Shown: in pieces, positions 36,446-47,129 of the stretch
Position numbering within the stretch: the first letter of the stretch is position 1
Layout of the letters: the number at the start of each line of letters is the position of its first letter
From: DATFQE01 sp963733845
GTDB lineage: Bacteria; Actinomycetota; Thermoleophilia; Gaiellales; Gaiellaceae
Reading direction: 5' to 3'
DNA length: 64,000 nt
Assembly: GCA_963733845.1 (NCBI GenBank)
Contig: CAVTEM010000002.1
Coordinates: forward strand, 186,001 to 250,000
Made by a program: the position numbers and the translations under genes
Notes under the pieces: generated by a model
What the model saw: the letters and a program-made list of their open reading frames with translations, nothing else
Databases searched by the model: none
What the model was told of the DNA's origin: nothing

Positions 36446-38454
36446 CAGTACTCCCGGTGCTCCGCCTTCACGATGTGCGTGCCGGAGGCGATCGTCTCGT
36501 CCGGCTCGAGCTGGATGTGCGTGCCGGCGGGCTTCGCGTCCTGCTTGCCCGTCTGCATGTCCGTCTCGTAGACACGCAGGATCTTGACGTAGTCGACCCC
36601 GCCGACAGCGTTCACGATTCCGTAGAGCTCGCCCTGGTTCAGCGCGCGGCCGAGCTCCCAGCCCTCGCCGGCGCCGTCGAGCCTGCCGCCGACGAGCGGG
36701 TTGAGGTACGTGTACAGCGCGTACGAGACCTCTTCCTCGATCCGAGCAACGTCCGTGCGCGGCTCCGCCTGGATGTTGACCACCACGCTCATGCCGCGGA
36801 GCTTCATCGGCTCGAGCTCGACCGTCGTCCCGATCAGCCGGCGCTCGTCCAGGTACTCGGCCACCTCGCCGAAGAGGTCGTCCGTCGGCGTGAGCTCCTC
36901 GATCGCCAGCTTGCGATCGGCCGGGTCGACCTGCGGCAGCAGGTGGACGCGGACCGGGCCCCCGTCCTGGGGTGCGACACAGGCGGCCCGCGCGACCCGG
37001 GGCGACGCCTCGCGCGCCAGGACCTCGAAGTCCGACGCGGTGACCGCGCGGTGGCGCGTCCGGAACTCGAGCGCGGCCCGCTCGCGCGCGGCGTCGAGCG
37101 ATCTCGGCGTCCACGCCGCCGAGCGCCGGCCTCGGGTTCTCGACCGCGGCGACGCCGGGGATCGCGCTGCGGAGGATGGTCAGCGTGCCCGGAAGCACGT
37201 TCCCGCGCCGGCCGCCGCCGTGCCGGTAACGCGAGAAGCGCAGCGGCGTCCCTCTTGCGGGCACCGCGCCGAACTGCAGCCACGAGCCGTCTGCCGCCCG
37301 GATCGCCGGGCCGAGCTCGACGACGCCGTTGGCCAGGTCGAGGGTGTAGTGGAGGTCATCGGGGCCGCTCTCCGCGAACGACTCCACGCGGTCCCACGCC
37401 TCCCAGTCGCCGGACTCGGGGTTGCGCACCTCGAGCGTCTCGCCCTGGATCGGCTCGAGCATCGGCAAGTTCCGGAGCGCGAACGACTGGCCGGGCGTGC
37501 CGTCGCTCTCTCCGAGCGACTCGCCGGTCTCCCGCGCGGCGGCGGACGCCTGGATCAACGCCCCGATCGGAGCCGCGGTGATCGAGTAGATCTCGGGCGG
37601 GTGCGTGAACTGGCTGCCCTTGATCGCCTCGGCGCCCGAGCGCGGCCCGGAATCGAGACGACAGCGCAGCCAGTGGCCCCGCGAGCCCGCGAAGGTCATC
37701 GGCGCGCTGCTGTCCGGCAGCTGGAGCTCGACGACGCCGCTGCCGTAGTTGAAGCCGCCGGTGCGATCCTCGAGGACTTCGGCCTCGGCCCACTGGCCGT
37801 CCCCCGCCGAGACCTCCCAGCGGAGCGGCGGGTCCTCCGGGTCGACGCCCGCGCCCTTCGCCTGCGAGCAGTCGACGTCGACCTGCATCAGCAGTCGGCC
37901 AAGCGGCTGGTCGAAGGCCAGGTAGAGCGCGTCGCCGACCTTCGGCGGCGACGCGAACGGCAGCTGATCCGGCCCCTTGGGGCTGGCGACGCCCCGTACG
38001 ACCCCGACGTCCTTCGGCTTGCCGTCGCGCTCGACCGCGTAGGCGGTCGGACGCGCGACCGGGATGGTGAAGTCCTGCTCGGTCTGGAAGACGACCGGCT
38101 CCTCGGGGCCGAGCCGCTGCGTCGCGACCTCGGTCTCCCCACCGGGGATGACGACGTCCTCCCTCCGGCGGCGCCGCGAGCCGGAAGCGGATGTCGGTGC
38201 GTCGCAGCCGTCGGCGGCCGCAGGCGCATCCCGAGCAGCTCGAGCAGTGCGACGTGGAGCTTCGCGGGAATGCGGTTGACACGGTAGACGAGGGTTTCCG
38301 TCAACCAGGCGAACAGCTCGATCAGCGTGATCCCGGGATCGGAGACGTTGTGGTCGGTCCACTCGGGACAGTGGCGCGCGACGCGCACGCGGGCCTCGTT
38401 GACGAGGTCCTGGAACTGGCGGTCGTCGAGGACGATCTCGGGGAGCCTTGGCAT
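36445..38454 (-). CDS. eCIS baseplate J-like protein (gp47/Afp11), frameshifted
   Basis: Begins LPEIVLDDRQFQDLVNEARV and WTDHNVSDPGITLIELFAWL, the standard opening of putative baseplate assembly proteins in contractile systems. The middle carries beta-rich inserts (YALDLANGVVELG-type strand, here YTLDLANGVVELGPAI). The C-terminus is intact (EVAEYLDERRLIGTTVELEP). Indels near 38180 and 37105, and probably one more, split it over three frames; about 668 residues when joined. ATG 38454 follows GGAAGGA by about 9 bases. Confidence 0.88.
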
Positions 38455-38506
38455 TAGCGGGTTCCTTCCCGGCAGCACGTGTCTTGTTACGGAAGAAGCT
38501 CATCGC

Positions 38507-38904
38507 TCACTCCTCCGCTGGGATGACGTAGAAGGGGTAGACGAGGTTCCTGCGGTCGTTCGTGGCGCTGACGACGTACTTGATCTCGATCGGAAGCCGG
38601 CCGGCTTCCGCCTCGCTCGTGTCGACCGTGATCTCCTGGATCTCGATCCGCGGCTCCCAGCGGTCGATCGCGATCCGGATCTCGCGCTCGAGCCGGCCGA
38701 CCACGTAGGCGTCGACGCTCTCGAAGACGTAGTCGTGGATGCCGCAGCCGAAGTTCGGCCGCATCGGGCGCTCCCCGGGGCGGTCGAGAGGATCAGCATG
38801 ATCGCCTCGTTGATGTCGTCCGAGCCGCTGACGAGGGCCACTCCGCCCGTGCGGTCGACGCGGAGCGGGAAGCCGAGACCGGTGCCGATGATCTCGGACA
38901 TCAT
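38507..38904 (-). CDS. eCIS baseplate gp25/Afp9-like protein, one frameshift
   Basis: About 132 residues across one indel near 38770. Typical gp25 lysozyme-fold features are GFPLRVDRTGGVALVSG, the multi-turn INEAIMLILSTAPGERPM and FGCGIHDYVFESVD, followed by RIEIQEITVD. It nucleates sheath assembly on the baseplate wedge. ATG 38904 follows GGAGGG. It lies 52 bases upstream of the J gene, and is preceded by a 160-base non-coding stretch with hairpins. Confidence 0.9.
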
Positions 38905-39065
38905 GCTCCCTCCGGTGATGCGCCCCCGCTTTCGGGGGTCGATGAGCAAGTCAGGCTAGGACGCAGGGAGCCTCGATGCTGAGCAGCATCGGGGTGACTG
39001 AGGACGACGCATGGCGCAGTCTCAGCGGCCGCCGAAAGCGATGGGCTCATTGCCGGAGGGAGCAT
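38905..39065 (-). other. Structured 161-base gap between spike and baseplate genes
   Basis: Two strong short hairpins: CCCCCG/CGGGGG with a 4-base loop at 38923-38938 and GATGCT/AGCATC with a 4-base loop at 38975-38990. A 54-codon frame beginning just after the VgrG stop exists but has no recognisable protein family. This is the longest spacing inside an otherwise overlapping gene string and sits where a PAAR tip gene is often found. RNA processing or attenuation inside the operon is possible. Confidence 0.5.
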
Positions 39066-40869
39066 TTAGTTGATCGCCACCGTGGCGCCCTTGACCGTGA
39101 CCGGCCCCGTGCCCTGGACGTCGACCTTGGTGCCTTTCACCGTCGCGCCGATCTGACCTTCGACGGTGACGTTGCCGCCCTTGATCGTGATCGTCCCGTC
39201 CTGCTTGAGGACGATCGAGGCCTGGCCGCACTTGAGGGTGAGCTCGGTGGCGGCGTCGAGCTTGAACGACTGCTTGACCGTGACCTCCTGGGTCTTCTCG
39301 ACCGTCTCCGTCGACTTGCCCTTGACCTCGACGGTCATGTCCTTGTCGGTCTTGATGCACGACGTTGTCGATCGCCTCCATGTCGATGAGCTTGGGGCTG
39401 CGGAGCACGTACGAGCCGTCCGGATGCTCGCCTTCGGTTCCTTCGGGTTGAGGTGCTCCTTTGCGGCTTGTCCATGCCGTTCCAGAGCGCGCCCAGGACG
39501 TACGGCCTGTGCGGATCGCCGTGCTCGAACCCGACGAGCACCTCGTCGCCGACCTGCGGGAGCATCATCTGGCCGCGATCCTGTGGCCCGCCCCGACGCC
39601 GAGAACCCGGGCCCAGGCGCCTTCGTTCTCCTCGCCGTCGAGGGTCGGGATACTTCACGCGCACGAGCGACTTTCTTGCCTTGTCTCGGGTGTCCTCGTT
39701 GTTCGTGACGATGCCGACCACCAGCGACTTGCCCCAGGTGTTCTTCGTCGTCGTCTGCGCGAGGTCGAGCAGCTCGCGCGGCAGCCGACCCATCACCTCG
39801 AAGGTCGTCGTGTAGCCGGTCGGCCCGCCGTAGGCATGGGTCGCCGCCGTGACGCGGTACTTGCCGTTGAACTCGGGTCCGAGCCCCTTGATCTTCAGCG
39901 TCGTCCCGGCGCGGATCCGCGGGTGGCCCTCGCACGTTCCCGCACGCGCCGACGAACGCGCCGCCGAGGTAGGACGCGACGCTCGTCGCGAGCTCGCTCG
40001 CGCCTCGGCGACGTGACGACGCGGCGCGTCCGGCGACGTGCAGGGTGACCGCTCGCCGAACTGTGCCTGCGACCTCGCCCGGGCTGGATCCCGATCTGCG
40101 AGTCGCGCTGCACGACGGACTGCTGTCGCCTCGATCTTCTCCTTCTTCTGCGGATCCCAGGCGCGCACGACGACTTCGTTGACCTGCTGGGCGGCGCTCG
40201 CGCGCGGAAAGAACGAATGCAGCCGTGCGGCGCCGTTCGTCGGCGTTCTCCCCGTACTCGAGCTCCAGCGGCTGCCTCCGCCGCTCCGGGATTTCCCGGA
40301 AGCGAAGCACCCGCCGTCGACCATGCGCCTCGTAGTCGTGCATCGAGGCGAGCCGCTTGAGGAACTCGTAGTCGGTCTCGTTGTTCTGCTGGACGAAGTC
40401 GTGCTTCGTCCGAGGTCGCCTCGACGTCGAACGTCTGACGCCTCGCCTCCGCGAGCTTCTGGACGATCTGGGAGGTCGTCATCTCCTGGAACGTGCGCGT
40501 CTTGCGGTCGCGGTGCAGGCGATGCGACGCGGCGTAGCCGGATGGCGACGAGGCGGATGCCGTCCGGCCCGAAGTTCGGCTCGAGCGCGGTGATCTCGCC
40601 GTCGAAGACCTTCACCGGGCTCCTCGCCGCGCGGCGCCGCCGAGGTAGATCACGACCCCGGTGCCGAGCTCGGTTCGGGGCCTCGACGCCGAGCGGGTCG
40701 TCGCCCGCGGCTGAGGTCGGCCGGCGCGAAGGTGATGCTGAACGCGGGCGGGAGCGCCAGGCTGTCCTGGACGCGTATCTCCTGGATCAAGCTGCGGCTT
40801 CACGGGCGTGGCGTCGAACTTGACGTCGACGAGCGGCGAGCATGACGCCGAGGTCGACGCGGGGCTCAT
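39066..40869 (-). CDS. eCIS spike protein (VgrG/gp27-gp5-like, Afp8), many frameshifts
   Basis: Fragments in order over all three frames: PLVDVKFDATPVKPQ (start), VKVFDGEITALEPNFGPDG, MTTSQIVQKLAEARRQTFDV, a late-control-type segment LKRLASMHDYEAH, LKIKGLGPEFNGKYRVTAAT, TNNEDTRDKARKSLVRVKYP, MMLPQVGDEVLVGFEHGDPH with RPYVLGALWNG (OB-fold), and a C-terminal beta-helix needle (VKQSFKLDAATELTLKCGQA, ITIKGGNVTVEGQIGATVKG). I count about eight indels. ATG 40869 overlaps the LysM gene stop as ATGA. It forms the central trimeric spike. Only the last 110 codons are uninterrupted. Confidence 0.88.
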
Positions 40870-41540
40870 GTCTCCAGCCTCGGGATCGCGAGGGAGCGGC
40901 CGCGCCGGAGCCGCAGCGGGTCGTCGATGTCGTTCGCCTCGGCGATCGTCCGCCAGAGCGTCGGGTCGCCGTAGGCGGCGAACGCGATCGAGGCCAGGCT
41001 GTCGCCGTCGCGGACGACGTGTGAGCTGATCGCGTCGATGCCCCTGCGTGGTCGGATTGCCGCCGCCCGGGGTGCCGCCCGGACCGGCTCGAGGCGTCCT
41101 GCGCCTTCTCCGCCTGCATCAACGACATGTGCGCCAGCGCCCGGATCGGGCTGCCGTCGGGGCGGAAGAGCGTGTAACGGATCGTGAGCTGGCGGGCGAC
41201 GGCCTTGAAGCTGACGGTCTGACCCCAGCCGAAGGTGATCGTCGGCGGCCGCCCGCCGCCGCTCTCGCCGACCTCGGTTGCCTTCAGCAGCTTGTCCGTG
41301 ATCTCGCGCACGTCCTTCGAGTCGCTGTCCGAGGTGTCGAAGAGGAGCTCGAGCGTGAGCTCGCGCGGAAGCCCGCCGGTGAACTGGGGCGGCGGCAGGG
41401 CCGACCCCGTCACCGGCTCGACCTTCCAGACGTTCGTCTTCGAGATCGAGTACTCGGTCGGGTTGAACAGGCAGTCGATCGGCGCGCCTCTCACCCTCGA
41501 TCTCGAGGGTGGCGCGCTCGAACCCGGTGGTGGGCGCCAA
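40866..41540 (-). CDS. eCIS tube-baseplate adaptor with LysM (Afp7-like), frameshifted
   Basis: The CIS-tube domain is seen as APIDCLFNPTEYSISKTNVW and FTGGLPRELTLELLFDTSD, with ITFGWGQTVSFKAVARQLTI; the C-terminal LysM is SSHVVRDGDSLASIAFAAYG and LWRTIAEANDIDDPLRLRRG. At least two indels (near 41485 and 41055) separate these. The TTG start at 41540 is immediately after the tube gene stop; a GGGGGT tract lies upstream. It connects the inner tube to the spike. Confidence 0.88.
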   Translation of the reverse strand: MAPTTGFERATLEIEGERRADRLPVQPDRVLDLEDERLEGRAGDGVGPAAAPVHRRASARAHARAPLRHLGQRLEGRARDHGQAAEGNRGRRERRRAAADDHLRLGSDRQLQGRRPPAHDPLHALPPRRQPDPGAGAHVVDAGGEGAGRLEPVRAAPRAAAIRPRRGIDAISSHVVRDGDSLASIAFAAYGDPTLWRTIAEANDIDDPLRLRRGRSLAIPRLET

Positions 41541-41971
41541 CTAGACTGACCCCCGGATGAGGCCCTCATGGGCGATCTCGAGCGACTCGATCGCCATGCC
41601 GGTTCGTCGGTGCTCGTCGGGCCCGAGTACTTGACGGCCCAGGCGCGCTGAACGCCCACGTCTGAACCACGGCGAGGTCGCGGTCGAGGAGCTTGATCGT
41701 GATCCCGCCGCGGCTGGAGCGCTCCTTGTGCTTCTGGAACCACCGAGCAGCTACGTTGATCTGGTGATGCCGCGCTTGAGCGCGATGTTCTCGTAACGCA
41801 TGCGGCCCCGAAGCTGGTGGACGAACATGTTCTGGCCGCCCTCGGCGTAGGAATAGGTCTCGTACTCGGCATGGAGGCCCGTGCACTCGGTGAAGAAGCC
41901 GACGACCGCATCCTCGATCTCGAGGACGAAATGCGCTGCCCGGCGACCTCGGGCGCGGTGCGCTCGGGCAT
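41541..41971 (-). CDS. eCIS inner tube protein, second copy (gp19/Afp5-like), frameshifted
   Basis: Joined product of about 143 residues: MPERTAPEVAGQ, HFVLEIEDAVVGFFTECTGL, YSYAEGGQNMFVHQLRGRMR, WFQKHKERSSRGGITIKLLD and GMAIESLEIAHEGLIRGSV at the C-terminus, the tail-tube pattern (a Hcp-like beta barrel). Several indels. ATG 41971 lies 10 bases after the stop of the disordered-protein gene; the following gene begins at the next base. With the other tube gene at 45130-45508, this gives a major tube and a baseplate-proximal tube, as in Afp. Confidence 0.85.
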
Positions 41972-41981
41972 CACGTCACCC

Positions 41982-44488
41982 CTACGCCCACGGCAGGTCT
42001 CCCAGCAGGTCGCCCATCCGCTCGCGCTGGCGCAGCAGGTCGCGCCGGAGCTCGTCGGGCAGTCGTGTCGTAGGTCTCGGGCCGACCGGCATTCGGGCCG
42101 GACGAACGTCGGTCGCGCGGCGGCAACGTCGGCCCGCTGAGCGGAGGCGGCCACGACGACGCGCGACGGCGGGAGCGGCCGCGCGTGACGATCACCGGAG
42201 ACTGCGCTGGAGCGAACGGCGCGGGCGGCGGGGCCGGCGGGTCGGCCGAGGACGGCGGCGCGGCAGGCGTGGACGGCGGAGCGACCGGGCTCGGCGGCGG
42301 CGGGCTCGCGGGGCGGACGCGCCTCGCGGCCGAGCGGTCGAGGCGCAGCTCGGCGCGCCGGACGGCGACGCGCGCCGGCGGACGCTTGACGGCGTCGATC
42401 GGCTGTGCCGACGAACCGGCGCGGGCCGAGGCGAGACCGCGTCGCGGCGGCAACCGGCGGGCCGGCGCGGGCGCGTCGCCTCGCGCCGGGGCAGGAGCCG
42501 AGCGGCGGCGCGCGCGAGCGGGCGCTTCGTCGGCGCGACGAGGCGGCGCGCAGCCGGCTGGAGGGCGGGCACGGGCGTCGGCTGCTGTGGCGCCGGAGGC
42601 GCGGCCGCTCCCTCGGCGAGGAGCGGCGGAAGACAGAGCGGATCCGGGACGGCGCTGGCGCTTCGCCGCGACCGCGACGGGCGCCGGAGGACCGGCGCGT
42701 GGTGACGCTTCGCGTTGGATCGCCTGCGCCGAGGCCGTGGCGGGCTGCGCCGGCGCCGTCACCGGCGCGACCGGAGGCTCGGCGCGGCTGCTGAGGGAGA
42801 GCTTGCGGCGGCCGCGGCTCCACGGGCGCGCCGAGGTCGGCTGGCGGCCTCGATTCGGCCGGCCGGGCGCGGTTGCACGACTCGCGGCGCAGAGCTCGCG
42901 GCGGGCGGCGGGCTTCGGGCGTGCTCGGACGTGTCGGCGGCACGGGGCGGCTCCGAGGGCCGGCGCAGCAGGCGTGGGAGACGCCGGGGCCGCAGCAGGT
43001 GCAGGTGCCGGCTTCGCCGCCGGAGGGGTCCCGGCCTCGACCGCCGCCGGCGGGACAGGGGTCGCGGGCTCGGCCGGCCGGCGCAGCAGGCGTGATAGAC
43101 GCCGCGGGTGCACGGGCGCGGGCGCCGGCTCAGCCGCCGGAGCGGGCCTGGCGCTCGACCGCCGGGGGCGGAACAGGGGTCGCGGTCGCGGCCGTCGCTG
43201 TAGGCGCCGGAGCCCGCGACCCCAGCGCTCGAGGTCTGCGGAGGCGGCTCGGGCTGCGGCTTCGCCGGCTCTGCGCTCCGGGTTCGCCGAGGGCGGCGCG
43301 CCGGATGCGTCTGCGGCCGGAGGCGTCCCCCCAGGAGCCGGAGCCTGCTCGGACGGCCGCGCGGGTTTCGGGCGCGCCGCCCGACTGACTCGGCGCGCGC
43401 GTCGCCTCGCTCAGACGCGGCGACGCGGGCGCGGACGCCTTGCTCGCCGTCGGCTTGCCCGCACTGGCTGCGGGCAGCGACGAGGCCTTCGTGTGCCGGC
43501 CTTGGCTGGGAGGCGGAGGCGGATCTGCTGCACGCCGGCGCGGGCTGACGGCGCCGAGAGCGCGGCGCACGAGGCCCTGCTTTGCAGCAGGAGTCGGCGA
43601 CGCAGGGGCCACCGGAGGCGGCGACGTCGAATCGGCCGCGCGGGTTGCAGGCGGCGCCCTGCGGGGCTGCGCTGGACCTTGGCTCTGATGGGCGCCGACG
43701 GCCTGGGCTGTTGGGACGGCGCATCACGGAGGCGGGCTGGCCGGCGGCGTGCCGGGCGCCGGCGAGCCGGCGCACCGGCGCGACCGGCGGCGGCGGCGGG
43801 CTCGCGGCCGGCGCTCGGATGCGCGGGCGCCGGCGACGACGCGCAGGGCCGGCTGGGGCGCCGAGTGTCGCGGCCCGCGGGCGGTCGGCGCGGGCTCGCC
43901 GGCGGCGCTGGCTCGGAGGCGGCGGCGCCGCGCGGACGGGGCGGCGTCTGCAGCTCGGCTCCCGCGACGGCGCCGGGCTTCAGGGAGGGCGAGGGGGCCG
44001 GGGAGCGCGAGACCCGCATGCGCGCCGACATCCTGGGCTGGGCCTCGGCGCCTTCCGACTTGAGGCGCGTCGGACTGGGGCGGCCGCTGCGACGGCGGCC
44101 TGCGGGGCTTCGGTCCCGAGCGGCGACTGTTCGATCCATTCGACCGGCCCCTCGACGTTGAACAGCCACTTCGCGGCTTCCTCGCTCACGCCCGGGAAGC
44201 CGCGGGATCCGGGCAGCTCAGGCGCGGGCGCCGCAGGCTCCGGCGGCGGCGCGGGCCCGACGCGGCGACCGCCCTCGGCGCGGGCCCGCCGCACCTGCGG
44301 CACGCACCGACGCGCGGCCGACGAGAGCCGCGTGGCCTCCTCGATCGGCGCGGGCCGGCCGTGCCGTGCTGTGACCGCGCGGGCGAGCGCGAGCCCGCCC
44401 GCCCGCGCACGCGGCAGCCGGCGGGCGAGCAGCCGGCGGCCGAGCGGGGCGATCACCCGGCGGAGGCTGATCGGTCGCGCTCGGTCAC
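41982..44488 (-). CDS. Long Ala/Pro/Arg-rich disordered protein of the eCIS locus, heavily frameshifted
   Basis: About 835 codons if the indels are repaired. Readable parts: an N-terminal region (VIAPLGRRLLARRLPRARAG), one short ordered motif (EEAAKWLFNVEGPVEWIEQS), then hundreds of residues of Ala/Pro/Arg with recurrent RLLRRPxEPP-like segments and isolated VQRSP or IQREA motifs, ending in LRRDLLRQRERMGDLLGDL and a TAG. GTG 44488 overlaps the upstream stop as GTGA. Very low complexity and high GC make frame tracing unsafe in 42-44 kb. Function unknown; it lies between the two tube genes. Confidence 0.55.
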
Positions 44489-44663
44489 GTCGCCTCGTCC
44501 TCCCCTGCCGGTCGGCGCTCCGTAGGCCAGCGCATCGGCCTCGTGGAGGAACGCGCGCCGGTCGCGGTGCTCGAGGTCGAGGATCGTGTCGAGCGGCCAG
44601 TGGAGGTGATGGGCGAGCGCGGGCCGTCTCCGCGAACAGCTCCTGCGGAGACGGCCGCGTCAT
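44485..44663 (-). CDS. Small eCIS-associated protein, DUF6760-like, frameshifted
   Basis: About 60 residues. MTRPSPQELFAETA is followed, after one indel, by LAHHLHWPLDTILDLEHRDR and RAFLHEADAL, which resembles the small DUF6760 proteins that accompany contractile injection systems and follow the tail-assembly protein. ATG 44663 overlaps the preceding stop as ATGA; the end is probably GEDEAT then TGA, overlapping the next GTG. Role unknown, presumably an assembly partner. Confidence 0.65.
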
Positions 44664-45035
44664 TCCCCCAGGCGCCCGTCCTCGATCTCGGTGAGGTCGA
44701 CCTCGAACGCCTGCGCGCAGTGGGGGCACGTGACCGCCCCCACCGCCTCTCCGTCGGTGTTGATCCGCTCGTACAGCCGCTGCAGGTGGTCGAAGTCCGC
44801 CGCGTACAGCTCCTCGATCACCTCCGGCGTGATCTCCGTGACGTCGCCGATCCGGGTGACGACGCGCGACGAGCAGCAGCACGGTGAGGTACGCCTCGTT
44901 CTGGCGCACCTCCGGATCGCGCAGCGGCTCGATCTCGTCGCGCGCCGTCGCCAGCCGCATCGTGCCCTCGCGGTGCACGGTGCCGGCGGCGTCGACGTAG
45001 CCGCGGGGGAGCGTGAAGGCGAACTCGGTCTGCAT
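44660..45035 (-). CDS. eCIS tail-assembly-like protein, one frameshift
   Basis: MQTEFAFTLPRGYVDAAGTV and MRLATARDEIEPLRDPEVRQ form the N-terminal beta part; after an indel near 44875 it continues as RIGDVTEITPEVIEELYAAD and FDHLQRLYERIN, then a CPHC motif and FEVDLTEIEDGRLGE. About 125 residues. This resembles the phage tail-assembly/gp41-like proteins encoded between tube and adaptor genes. AGGAGCG precedes ATG 45035. Coupled to the next gene by ATGA. Confidence 0.8.
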
Positions 45036-45038
45036 CGG

Positions 45039-45133
45039 TCATCGCTCCTGCGCGTCGCTACACTCCGCTCGACAGCCCTCGTGGCAGATCGTGATCGTCC
45101 TCGACCGCGATCTCGTTCGAGCCTGGCGTTCAT
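45039..45133 (-). CDS. Tiny Cys-containing peptide gene between tube and tail-assembly genes
   Basis: ATG 45133 overlaps the tube stop as ATGA, the junction type used throughout this operon, so translation very likely starts here. The frame reads MNARLERDRGRG; allowing one indel, it ends TITICHEGCRAECSDAQER then TGA three bases before the next ATG. That would be about 31 residues with a CxxxCxxxC pattern. Too short to identify; small accessory proteins are known at this position in other eCIS loci. The correct frame is uncertain. Confidence 0.4.
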
Positions 45134-45508
45134 GCGCCGACGCCGGTGTACTTGAGGGCCAGCGCCTGCATGAGCTGTACGTCGCGATCGTCGCCGCCGT
45201 CGTAGTCGAGCAGCTCGAGCGTGCAGTCGGTGCGCGCCGCGTCGGGGCCGTCCTTGACCTGCTGTCGCGCCACTCCCACAGCGCCGTTGTCGTCGTCGAC
45301 GCCGCGCTTGAGCTCGATGTTCGACCACTTCGGCGCTGCCCGGCGACCTTGCGGTCGACCGGGTTGCCGCTGGCGTCGACCTCCTTCTGCTCGACGATCT
45401 CGTGCTCGCGAGTCGAGCCCGCTGACACTCGCGGAACTGGCCGATCGCCTCCTTGCCGCCGAGTGTGAGCCGGAAGTGGTTGGTCGGCGCGGTTCTGTCG
45501 CTTGCCAT
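45130..45508 (-). CDS. eCIS inner tube protein (gp19/Afp1-like), frameshifted
   Basis: About 127 residues across two or more indels: ASDRTAPTNHFRLTLGGKEA and IGQFREC at the start, then EIVEQKEVDASGNPVDRKVA, PKWSNIELKRGVDDDNGAVG, and a C-terminus CTLELLDYDGGDDRDVQLMQ-type ending ALALKYTGVGA. This is the T4 gp19-like tube family. ATG 45508 has AAAGGAGA 7-8 bases upstream. It immediately follows the sheath gene, the normal tube-after-sheath arrangement. Confidence 0.88.
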
Positions 45509-45538
45509 CTAGCTGTCTCCTTTCGCGTGCTCGAGCGG

Positions 45539-47119
45539 TTACTCCGCTCGACCTCGGCGGCGCCGCCGCCGTGAACTGGCTGAGCCGGAAGACGACGAAC
45601 TCGGCCGGCTTGACCGGCGCGATGCCGATCTCGAAGATGACCTGGCCGGCCTCGATGACCTCGGGCGGGTTGGTCTCCGCGTCGCACTTGACGAAGAACG
45701 CCTGCTCCGGCGTCGCGCCGAACAGCGCGCCCTCGCGCCAGACGCGCGTGAGGAAGTTCGACGCCGCGATCCGCAGCTGCATCCACAGCCGCTCGTCGTT
45801 GGGCTCGAACACCGCCCACTGCGTGCCCTCCATGATCGACTCGGACGATGTAGTTGAAGAGCCGCCGGACGTTGATGTAGCGCCACTCCGGGTCGCTCGA
45901 GAGCGTGCGCGCGCCCCAGATGCGGATGCCGCGGCCCGGGAACGACGCGGATGCAGTTGATGCCGACCTTGTTGAGGCCGCCCTGCTCGCGCCTGCGTGA
46001 CCTGGAAGCCGAGGCCGTTGACGCCGAGCACGACCTCGTTCGCCGGCGCCTTGTGCACGCCGCGGGTGGCGTCGGTGCGGGCCCAGACGCCGGCCACGTG
46101 GCCCGACGGCGGCACCAGCATCGGCTGGTTCGTGAGCGGGTCCATGACCTCGATCCACGGGTAGTAGAGCGTCGCGAACTTCGAGTCGTAGCCGGCGGTG
46201 TTCATCCGCCACTCGAGGATGTCCTGCGGGAGCAGGTTCGGCGGCGCGTCGAGGATCGCCATGCGGTCGCCGGCGCCCTCGCAGTGGGCGATCATCTTGC
46301 CCTGGAGGTCGCGCAGCTGCGCGTCGTCGCCGCCGTTCTGCGCGAGCGTCATCGACGTCCGGCATGCAGACCATCGTGACCTCGTCGACGGCGGCCAGGC
46401 CGCCCATGCCCTTGCGGCTGGCGACGTCGCCCTCGAAGTCCGTCGCCTTGACCTCGCTCGGCCGGCGACGCTCGGCGACGAGAGCGTGTAGGTGCCGGTC
46501 GCCGGGCGCGCGCAGCTCCTCGGGCAGCGACGCGCCGGTCTCCTCGATCTTGATCAGCTTCGAGCCGCGTTGACCTTGGTGGCGAGGTTCGTTGCGGCCC
46601 TTCTTGAGCGTCAGGCCCTCGTACTCCTCCTGCTCGGTCGCCGGCGTCGACGACGAGCTTGTAGGTCGGCTGTCGGCCCGCCGCGCCTCGCCGCCGTCGC
46701 CGCGGTCTCCTCGGTCGAGCTCGACCTTGACGTCGCCGTCGACGCCCTCGAGCGCCACGGCGCGGAACGCCTCGACGCTCGTCGTCGGCCGCGGCCGGCA
46801 GCGCGGCCTGCGGCGCGGCGTCGCGCCGTCGCCGCGCCGACGCGCACGACCCAGCAGAGGCCGCCGCCGTTCTGGAAGAAGCCGTAGACGGCGTGCGCGA
46901 GGTACGCGCCCTCCATGAACGGGCCGTTGTCCGGCTCGTCGGGATCGCCGAAGATCTTCGCGAACTGGGTCCAGTTCGAGATCCGCATCGGCGTGTTGAC
47001 CGGACCGCCGGGGGCGAGGCCGACGAACGCGGCGATCGAGGTGCCGACGCCCTCGATCGGCTTCGACTGCGCGACGGGACCTCCTCGACGTAGACGCCGG
47101 GAGTCAGGTACGTGGGCAT
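45539..47119 (-). CDS. eCIS contractile sheath protein (Afp2-4-like), frameshifted
   Basis: Begins MPTYLTPGVYVEEVPS followed, after an indel, by SKPIEGVGTSIAAFVGLAPG, the standard sheath N-terminus. The middle has FGDPDEPDNGPFMEGAYLAH and FFQNGGGLCWVVRV, then VDEVTMVCMPD. The C-terminal part has IWGARTLSSDPEWRYINVRR and EFVVFRLSQFT near the end, where contacts with the tube form. At least six indels; about 520 residues when joined. The stop is probably the TAA at 45539. One sheath gene only is present. Confidence 0.92.
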
Positions 47120-47129
47120 GTCACTCCCT

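Noticed and set aside
38905..39065. PAAR tip gene in the gap
   Set aside because: The only frame (54 codons, starting MLPPAMSPSLSA) has no PAAR repeat pattern and the gap is too short for a full PAAR domain.
45039..45133. DUF5908 small CIS protein
   Set aside because: The readable residues do not resemble the family's usual start and the frame is uncertain, so no family is claimed.
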